Source of the DNA: Clostridia bacterium
GTDB taxonomy: Bacteria > Bacillota > Clostridia > Oscillospirales > CAG-272
Assembly (NCBI GenBank): GCA_017466495.1
Contig: JAFTUB010000025.1
Span: 1-6,478, forward strand
DNA length: 6,478 nucleotides
Direction of reading: 5' to 3'
A model generated the notes under the pieces. The model saw nothing but the letters and a program-made list of their open reading frames with translations, searched no databases and was not told the origin of the DNA. A program made the position numbers and the translations under genes. Of the stretch, positions 1 through 3,970 are shown piece by piece. Numbering within the stretch: the first letter of the stretch is position 1; each line of letters begins with the position of its first letter.

Positions 1-156
1 CCCGCCCTGCTGGGGTCTGTCGCCCTGGGGACGGTTGAACCCGCCCTGCTGAGGACGGTCGCCCTGGGGACGGTTGAACCCGCCCTGCTGGGGTCTGTCG
101 CCCTGGGGACGGTTGAACCCGCCCTGCTGAGGACGGTCGCCCTGGGGACGGGGCTG
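1..156 (-). repeat. Tandem coding repeat, 39-bp unit in 78-bp higher-order pairs, in infB
   Basis: Four consecutive 39-bp units encode the 13-residue motif FNRPQGDRPQQGG. The upstream-most copy (118-156) lacks the leading Phe-Asn. Units alternate between two synonymous versions: Asp-Arg-Pro is written GAC AGA CCC in the units at 1-39 and 79-117, and GAC CGT CCT in those at 40-78 and 118-156. As a result 1-72 and 79-150 are identical. This points to duplication of a 78-bp pair, not of single units. The array runs off the window, so its full copy number is unknown. It is coding, not intergenic. Confidence 0.95.
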
Positions 157-618
157 CTGTGCCTGAGCACGCGCAGCAGCGGCCTTGGCTTCAGCGGCAG
201 CCTTAGCCTCAGCAGCTGCCTTAGCCTCAGCAGCAGCCTTAGCTTCTGCGGCAGCCTTAGCTTCTGCGGCAGCCTTAGCTTCTGCAGCAGCCTTAGCTTC
301 AGCAGCAGCCTTTGCTTCAGCAGCAGCCTTTGCCTCAGCGGCAGCCTTAGCTTCTGCAGCGGCCTTCGCTCTTGCCTCGGCGTTCTGTGCCGCGAAGGTA
401 GAGTGAATGGTAGTCTTACCCGAGAGGTAGTCGTCGATGCCCTCGATCTGATGCTGACGGGTCAAACCATCCAGCATGATGTTGAAATCGTTCCCCTCCA
501 GGGTGGTCTGGGTCTTGACCTCGATCTTCTGCTCGGCGAGCAGATCGATGATGGCCTTACTCTTTATGTTGAGGTCCTTTGCAAACTGGTTGACGCGATA
601 TTGTGCATTTTGTGCCAT
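1..618 (-). CDS. infB: Translation initiation factor IF-2, N-terminal part (3' end outside window)
   Basis: IF-2 is the GTPase that places fMet-tRNA on the 30S subunit and promotes 50S joining. Only the first 206 codons are here; the GTPase and tRNA-binding domains lie beyond position 1. Residues 1-55 are a typical IF2_N domain: MAQNAQYRVNQFAKDLNIKS, then a segment resembling the family's IIDLL...IEVKTQTTLE. Residues 86-145 are ten AAAEAK hexads. Residues 155-206 are Gly/Gln/Pro/Arg-rich 13-residue repeats. A variable low-complexity linker between IF2_N and the G domain is usual for IF-2, but this degree of regularity is striking. The ATG at 618 has GGTGA seven bases upstream. No other in-frame ATG lies between it and the end of ylxQ, 106 bases upstream. 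It is the last gene of the rimP-nusA-ylxR-ylxQ-infB series in the window. The identification is firm; the linker's function is unknown. Confidence 0.95.
   Translation of the reverse strand, partial: MAQNAQYRVNQFAKDLNIKSKAIIDLLAEQKIEVKTQTTLEGNDFNIMLDGLTRQHQIEGIDDYLSGKTTIHSTFAAQNAEARAKAAAEAKAAAEAKAAAEAKAAAEAKAAAEAKAAAEAKAAAEAKAAAEAKAAAEAKAAAEAKAAAARAQAQQPRPQGDRPQQGGFNRPQGDRPQQGGFNRPQGDRPQQGGFNRPQGDRPQQGG
184..363 (-). repeat. Ten 18-bp coding repeats giving (AAAEAK)10 in infB
   Basis: Residues 86-145 of IF-2 are exactly ten hexapeptides of the form Ala-Ala-Ala-Glu-Ala-Lys with no length variation. Codons vary at third positions (GAA/GAG, GCT/GCC/GCA, AAG/AAA), so the protein pattern is kept while the DNA has drifted. 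Each Lys is four residues before the next Glu, the spacing of helix-stabilising salt bridges and similar to the well-known EAAAK helical linkers. I infer a rigid helix of about 60 residues, roughly 9 nm long at 1.5 angstrom per residue. Confidence 0.95.
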
Positions 619-625
619 AAAATTA

Positions 626-651
626 TCACCATGCCTTTGCCGGGCAAAGGC
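626..651 (-). promoter_or_regulatory. infB ribosome binding region with upstream hairpin
   Basis: On the minus strand a perfect inverted repeat, GCCTTTGCC and GGCAAAGGC around one base (651..633), sits just before the infB start. It can form a stem of at least 7 bp. The site GGTGA (630..626) lies between this hairpin and the ATG at 618, with a 7-base spacer. A second purine-rich Shine-Dalgarno-like string, AGAAAGGAAG (660..651), abuts the upstream foot of the hairpin. No U-tract follows, so a terminator is unlikely; a translational or RNA-stability role is possible. Confidence 0.55.
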
Positions 652-724
652 TTCCTTTCTTGCGATGTCAGCCCGCGGTGCGGCGGGCGGGAGTGCCGAT
701 GATTCGGTTGATCGGATAGTTCTG

Positions 725-1105
725 TCATCCCGCCGTACTGTCGGGGGGCTTGTTCACGGGCTGCGCGGGGAGTGCGGCGCGTACCGCCCGAACCAGGTTC
801 GGATCGGTCACGCCCACAGCGGCCAACACGCCTGTGTGGCCGACGGCGTGGGCCAGTTCGGCTCCCTCCACCGGGAGGCGGACTGTCTCAGCCGCGTAGT
901 AGGCACAGCGATCAGTAATGCGTTTATGGGTGTTGGGGGAGGTGTCGGCGGCTTCCAGCACCAACAGCGGGATCTTTCCGCTCCGTCCCGCCCGCAGTGC
1001 GTCGCAGATCATGGGAACTCCATAGATCAAACGCCCCGCACGGGCGCACAGGCCAAGCGCCCCAAGCAGCCTTCCCACATCCGCAGGTCGGTCAGTTTTC
1101 GGCAT
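725..1105 (-). CDS. ylxQ: YlxQ, L7Ae/L30e-family RNA-binding protein
   Basis: This 126-residue protein belongs to the bacterial YlxQ branch of the ribosomal L7Ae/L30e/Gadd45 fold, small proteins expected to bind kink-turn RNA. The precise role of YlxQ is not settled. Visible marks are LLGLCARAGRL-like sequence at 13-26 (here LLGALGLCARAGRLIYG), the conserved Asp-x-Ser-x-Asn-Thr-x-Lys stretch at 54-61, a Cys at 67, and ELAHAVGHTGVLAAVGVTD at 83-101, matching the family's ELG-x-x-IGK and I-T-D segments. The C-terminal 15 residues are Pro-rich and probably disordered. The ATG at 1105 is chosen because it gives a standard family N-terminus and follows GAGGAGG; the open frame further upstream only overlaps ylxR. 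It overlaps the end of ylxR by 14 bases, suggesting translational coupling. Confidence 0.9.
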   Translation of the reverse strand: MPKTDRPADVGRLLGALGLCARAGRLIYGVPMICDALRAGRSGKIPLLVLEAADTSPNTHKRITDRCAYYAAETVRLPVEGAELAHAVGHTGVLAAVGVTDPNLVRAVRAALPAQPVNKPPDSTAG

Positions 1106-1382
1106 GTTGGCGTAATTCCTCCTCCATGGCGGCGAACACTTCGTCAGGGATCTCGCACGCAAGACTGCGGGCCAGCCGGCGGGTTTTGACCGCCTTCTGC
1201 AGGCACCGCACGTCACGGCAGATATACGCGCCGCGGCCCGACTTCTTCCCGGTGAAATCCAGGGAAACACTTCCGTCGGGGGCACGCACCACACGGAGCA
1301 GATCGGGCTTGGGCTTCTTCTCGTTGCAGCCCATGCACTGCCGCTCGGGGATCTTGCGTATTTTCTTCGGCTGATCGTTCAC
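1092..1382 (-). CDS. ylxR: YlxR/RnpM family nucleic-acid-binding protein
   Basis: This 96-residue protein is a member of the YlxR family (DUF448). In Bacillus subtilis the homologue has been renamed RnpM because it binds and modulates RNase P; I transfer that role only by homology. The diagnostic features are the N-terminal RQCMGC (Cys16, Cys19), LLRVVRAPDGSVSLDFTGK at 28-46, the signature GRGAYIC at 49-55, and Cys60. The rest is a helical C-terminal part ending in IPDEVFAAMEEEL. The four Cys could form a metal or redox site, but the family does not require this. The start is GTG at 1382, with a textbook AAGGAGG (1397..1391) eight bases upstream. It starts 32 bases after nusA and overlaps ylxQ at its end, so it is clearly co-transcribed. 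Confidence 0.93.
   Translation of the reverse strand: MNDQPKKIRKIPERQCMGCNEKKPKPDLLRVVRAPDGSVSLDFTGKKSGRGAYICRDVRCLQKAVKTRRLARSLACEIPDEVFAAMEEELRQHAEN
1118..1124 (-). promoter_or_regulatory. ylxQ ribosome binding site
   Basis: GAGGAGG on the minus strand (1124..1118), inside the 3' end of ylxR, is 12 bases from the ATG at 1105. It supports that start over the longer open frame that reaches back to 1294. Confidence 0.6.
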
Positions 1383-1414
1383 GGTCTTCGCCTCCTTACT
1401 TTTTTGCTCAGGGT

Positions 1415-2443
1415 TTACTCTGCCTTGATATCGATCTTGCAGCCGGTCAGATGGGCGGCAAGACGGGCGTTCTGTCCCACCTTACCGATGGCAAGGGAGA
1501 GCTGATCGGGTGCCACAATGACCCGGCAGGAACGCTCGCCGTCCATGGTGACCGAGCGAACCTCGGCGGGAGCAAGGGCGGCGGCCACAAACTCCTCCAG
1601 GGAGTCGCTGTACTTGACGATATCGATCTTCTCGCCGCGGAGCTCCTCAATGATGCTGGCGATACGCGTACCGTGGTTACCGATGCAGGCGCCCACGGGA
1701 TCCACGTCGGGATCGCGGCTCATGACAGCAATCTTGGTGCGGGAGCCCGCCTCACGGGCAACCGCCTTCACCAGAACGATGCCGTCCTGGATCTCGGGAA
1801 TCTCCAGCTCAAACAGTCGCTTGACCAGGCCGGAATGTGCACGGGACAGGGTAACCAGGGGACCGCGCTCCTTGTTCTTGAGCACCTCGGAGATGAAGAC
1901 CTTCACCTTCTCGTCGATATGGAAGACCTCCCCGGGGATCTGCTCGCTCTTCTGGAGAACGGCGTTGGAGGTGCCGGTGGCCAGAACCACTGCGCCGTCG
2001 GAATCGTCGATCTTGAGCACAGTGGCGGTGATGATCTCCTCGCGCTTGCTCTCATAGACCTCGATGGCCAGGCTGCGCTCCTTCTCGCGAATGGCCTGGA
2101 TGATCACCTGCTTGGCATTGGTGGCCGAGAGGCGGCGGAAGTTCTTGGTCTTCAGCTCGGTCTCCACGATACCGCCCAGGGTGTGGCGGCGGGAGAGCTT
2201 CTGTGCGTCTTCAAGGGAAATTTCGGTGACGGGGTTCTCAACCTCCTCCACCACGGTGCGCTGCTGGAACACCCGCATATCCTCCTTGACAGGATCGAGA
2301 ACGATACGCACGTTGGTGTTGTTGCCCTGCTCCTTTTTGTAGGCGGCAAGCAGTGCGGCCTCGATCTTCTCGAGCATATATTCCTTCGGAATGCCCTTTT
2401 CCTTTTCCAGCAGATCAAGTGCGGCGAATAACTCCTTGTTCAT
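1415..2443 (-). CDS. nusA: Transcription termination/antitermination factor NusA
   Basis: NusA binds RNA polymerase and the emerging RNA and controls pausing, intrinsic termination and antitermination. The 342-residue product has the Firmicutes layout: an RNA-polymerase-binding N-terminal domain (about 1-125, beginning MNKELFAALDLLEKEKGIPK), an S1 domain (about 134-200, ending KERGPLVTLSRAH), KH1 (about 201-276) and KH2 (about 285-342). It lacks the C-terminal acidic repeats of Escherichia coli NusA. KH1 carries Gly-Asn-His-Gly at 255-258 inside VGACIGNHGTRIASIIEELR, where Gly-x-x-Gly with a Lys or Arg is commoner. KH2 carries GKVG at 320-323. The ATG at 2443 has AAAGGA eight bases upstream. 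It stands between the lipoprotein gene and ylxR. In B. subtilis NusA feeds back on its own operon through a leader terminator; see the leader hairpin at 3827-3854. Confidence 0.97.
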   Translation of the reverse strand: MNKELFAALDLLEKEKGIPKEYMLEKIEAALLAAYKKEQGNNTNVRIVLDPVKEDMRVFQQRTVVEEVENPVTEISLEDAQKLSRRHTLGGIVETELKTKNFRRLSATNAKQVIIQAIREKERSLAIEVYESKREEIITATVLKIDDSDGAVVLATGTSNAVLQKSEQIPGEVFHIDEKVKVFISEVLKNKERGPLVTLSRAHSGLVKRLFELEIPEIQDGIVLVKAVAREAGSRTKIAVMSRDPDVDPVGACIGNHGTRIASIIEELRGEKIDIVKYSDSLEEFVAAALAPAEVRSVTMDGERSCRVIVAPDQLSLAIGKVGQNARLAAHLTGCKIDIKAE

Positions 2444-2511
2444 GATTGTTTTCCTTTCGGTTTTACTTACATATATGTGAATGAGTCAATGTTCTTCAGA
2501 TAAAGATGCGG

Positions 2512-3282
2512 TCAGCCCTCGCTGACGGTGCCCAGACCGTCCACAGCGCGATTCACCGTTTGGGTCTTACCGAAGTAGCGGACCGATCCCACCCCGTTCA
2601 CCTCGGCATCCAGGGTATCGGTCACATGAATCTGACAGCTGCCGGCGCCATTGATGGTCACTTCGGCATCGGTGCAGATCAGCGTCTCGGCATCAATGCT
2701 GCCGGCTCCGTTTACCGTGACCTCGGCTTTGGCACAGCTGCCCGAGAGCTCCAGGCTCCCTGCCCCATCAATTTCTACATCAAGCGCCTCAAGGCTGCCG
2801 AAACGGATCTCGCCGTCCACGGCACCGGCCACGTCCAGCGAAAAATCCTTCACCTCGGGCAGAACGGCATCCACTTCAACGCCGCCCTCCACCGACAGGG
2901 ATTTCACCGGGACGCCCACGGTAATCTCCAGCTCGGCCTCGGAAAAGCTGAGCTTTTCGTTGCCGGAAATGGCGATCACACCGTTTTCGTGGTCGATTTT
3001 CACCTTGACGGTATCCATCACCGCCTGGGGAGCGGACATGGTGATGTTGTCCTCCAGCGCAGGATCGATGGTCAGCTCAATGCCACCGCTGACGAAATGA
3101 ATCCCCTCGATGGAAAGGGTGTGATCTCCCGCCTGCTCGGCGTAGAGCAGCAGATCAATCTCCTGCACATCCTCACCTTCCGCGCGGATCACCCGGCGGT
3201 TACCGATGGAGATTTCATCAATACTGAAGGAACAGCCTGCCAGCAGGATGGCGGCGGTCAGTACCGCAAGCCACCGAATCAT
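2512..3282 (-). CDS. Putative lipoprotein with GIN-type (DUF2807) beta-repeat domain
   Basis: This 256-residue protein begins with a lipoprotein signal, MIRWLAVLTAAILLAGC, with lipobox LAGC and acylated Cys17. It should be anchored on the outer face of the cytoplasmic membrane. The mature part is acidic and Gly/Val-rich. Its C-terminal half has a regular repeat of about 20 residues with an Asp/Asn-Gly-x-Gly-Ser/Thr core: DGAGS 172-176, NGAGS 191-195, NGAGS 211-215, NGVGS 229-233 and DGLGT 248-252. This fits the GIN domain (DUF2807), a parallel beta-helix-like fold sometimes called a putative adhesin head; its function is not established. The ATG at 3282 is 8 bases after the rimP stop, with GAGGA (3299..3295) inside rimP. 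Placement between rimP and nusA is unusual. A related DUF4097-type adhesin fold is an alternative family call. Confidence 0.8.
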   Translation of the reverse strand: MIRWLAVLTAAILLAGCSFSIDEISIGNRRVIRAEGEDVQEIDLLLYAEQAGDHTLSIEGIHFVSGGIELTIDPALEDNITMSAPQAVMDTVKVKIDHENGVIAISGNEKLSFSEAELEITVGVPVKSLSVEGGVEVDAVLPEVKDFSLDVAGAVDGEIRFGSLEALDVEIDGAGSLELSGSCAKAEVTVNGAGSIDAETLICTDAEVTINGAGSCQIHVTDTLDAEVNGVGSVRYFGKTQTVNRAVDGLGTVSEG

Positions 3283-3290
3283 CCGTGTTC

Positions 3291-3773
3291 TCAGTCCTCA
3301 ACTCCGTCAAAATCAAAGAGGGTCTGCACCCGGGCCACCGCGGCGCGGGGGAAGGCGCGGATTCCGTCCTCGTCTTCGATGCGGATGCAGTCGTCTTCGA
3401 TGGGGGCGAGAATGCCGCAGAAGCTCTTGCTTCCGTCCATGGGGGCAAAGAGGCGAACCTCTACCGGCTCACCCACACAGGCGGCAAAATGGAAATCGGT
3501 CTTCAGCTCCCGCTCAAGGCCGGGGGAGCAGACCTCCAGGTGATAGCTGTTCTCAATGGGATCGGCCTCGTCCAGCAGTGGATCGATGGCACGGTGCATT
3601 TTTTCGCAGTCCTCGATGGTCACGCCCTCTTCGGTGTCAATGGTCACACGCAGGTACCACTCGGTGCCTTCCTTGACGTACTCCACGTCCCAGAGGATGA
3701 GGCCCAGCGACTCCGCCGTGGGGGCGATGAGCTCACGCACCGTTGAGGCAATATTTTTCGTGGATTTCTTCAA
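3291..3773 (-). CDS. rimP: Ribosome maturation factor RimP
   Basis: RimP helps assemble the small ribosomal subunit. The 160-residue product matches the family along its length: N-terminal domain (about 8-85) with LGLILWDVEYVKEG at 23-36, EWYLRVTIDTEEGVTIEDCE at 38-57 and the hallmark LEVCSPGLERELK at 79-91, then a C-terminal SH3-like domain (about 92-155) with GEPVEVRLFAPMDGSK-type sequence at 101-116. The only reasonable start is TTG at 3773. An in-frame TGA lies at 3785..3783, AAGGAG is 12 bases upstream, and the first in-frame ATG is Met59, far inside the domain. It is the first gene after the promoter at 3881-3909. The stop is TGA at 3293..3291, eight bases before the lipoprotein gene, which borrows the end of rimP for its ribosome binding site. 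Confidence 0.95.
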   Translation of the reverse strand: MKKSTKNIASTVRELIAPTAESLGLILWDVEYVKEGTEWYLRVTIDTEEGVTIEDCEKMHRAIDPLLDEADPIENSYHLEVCSPGLERELKTDFHFAACVGEPVEVRLFAPMDGSKSFCGILAPIEDDCIRIEDEDGIRAFPRAAVARVQTLFDFDGVED

Positions 3774-3785
3774 ATCTTCGCTTCA

Positions 3786-3791
3786 CTCCTT
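3786..3791 (-). promoter_or_regulatory. rimP ribosome binding site deciding a TTG start
   Basis: AAGGAG (3791..3786) precedes the TTG at 3773 by 12 bases. The in-frame stop at 3785..3783 excludes any earlier start, so the TTG assignment rests on this site and on the family's N-terminal length. Confidence 0.65.
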
Positions 3792-3826
3792 CCCCGAATG
3801 CAATAAAAAATGTCGTTTCAAACAAG

Positions 3827-3854
3827 GAAGAGTGGGTCTGTCAACCCACTCTTC
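3827..3854 (-). terminator. Leader hairpin of the rimP-nusA-infB operon, possible attenuator
   Basis: The minus strand reads GAAGAGTGGGT, loop TGACAG, then ACCCACTCTTC: a perfect 11-bp stem with a 6-base loop. It is followed by CTTGTTTG, a U-rich but interrupted tract, and later by a run of six T. It lies about 20 to 47 bases downstream of the predicted transcription start and about 53 bases before the rimP start codon. Being downstream of the promoter, it cannot simply be the terminator of the preceding gene. A weak, factor-dependent terminator fits best. No termination data can be read from sequence alone. Confidence 0.5.
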
Positions 3855-3864
3855 TACTTTATCC

Positions 3865-3885
3865 ATACTATGACAATGATAGTAT
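3865..3885. promoter_or_regulatory. Perfect 7-bp dyad over the -10 and start point
   Basis: The plus strand has ATACTAT (3865-3871), seven bases, then ATAGTAT (3879-3885), an exact inverted repeat. One arm covers the -10 hexamer of the rimP-operon promoter and the spacer covers the expected start point. A dyad in this position is typical of a repressor operator, but part of it may simply be the A/T-rich -10 itself. Confidence 0.4.
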
Positions 3886-3909
3886 AGCACAACTTTCGCC
3901 CCGATGCAA
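3881..3909 (-). promoter_or_regulatory. Predicted vegetative (sigma-A) promoter of the rimP-nusA-infB operon
   Basis: On the minus strand -35 TTGCAT (3909..3904) is separated by exactly 17 bases from -10 TATACT (3886..3881). TGC directly upstream of the -10 makes it an extended -10 element. The -10 matches the consensus at 5 of 6 positions and the -35 at 3 of 6. A/T tracts just upstream (3918-3952) could act as an UP element. The start point should fall near 3874, giving a leader of about 100 bases before rimP. Confidence 0.65.
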
Positions 3910-3917
3910 GGGATTTC

Positions 3918-3952
3918 CGAAAAAAAGTTTACAGAATGATGAATTTTTTTCG
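3918..3952. promoter_or_regulatory. A-tract/T-tract inverted repeat between ygiQ and the promoter
   Basis: CGAAAAAAA (3918-3926) is the reverse complement of TTTTTTTCG (3944-3952), with 17 bases between. The stem is almost entirely A/T, so it would be a poor terminator for ygiQ, whose stop is at 3971-3973. Its distance from the -35 also fits an UP element. No better ygiQ terminator is visible in this gap. Confidence 0.35.
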
Positions 3953-3970
3953 TTTTTTCCCTCCATCGGC

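Noticed and set aside
1..156. CRISPR-like direct repeats
   Set aside because: The units are contiguous, with no unique spacers, keep the infB reading frame and encode one peptide motif.
185..406. Plus-strand 73-residue Ala/Ser/Leu repeat protein
   Set aside because: It is the antisense translation of the AAAEAK repeat in infB.
633..651. Terminator between ylxQ and infB
   Set aside because: The hairpin is not followed by a U-run and overlaps the translation start region of an essential downstream gene.
1106..1294. 63-codon N-terminal extension of ylxQ
   Set aside because: It lies wholly inside ylxR in another frame. The ATG at 1105 with GAGGAGG upstream gives the standard family length.
1451..2431. 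326-codon plus-strand open frame opposite nusA, and a 345-codon one at 2506-3543
   Set aside because: Both mirror minus-strand genes with secure family or signal-peptide evidence. Their translations lack domain patterns and cross gene boundaries (the second crosses from the lipoprotein gene into rimP).
2460..2489. Internal promoter ahead of nusA (TTGACT at 2489..2484 with TAAAAC 18 bases on)
   Set aside because: The -10 is poor, and the start would fall on the nusA Shine-Dalgarno site, leaving no usable leader. The ACATATATGT palindrome nearby is probably chance in an A/T-rich spot.
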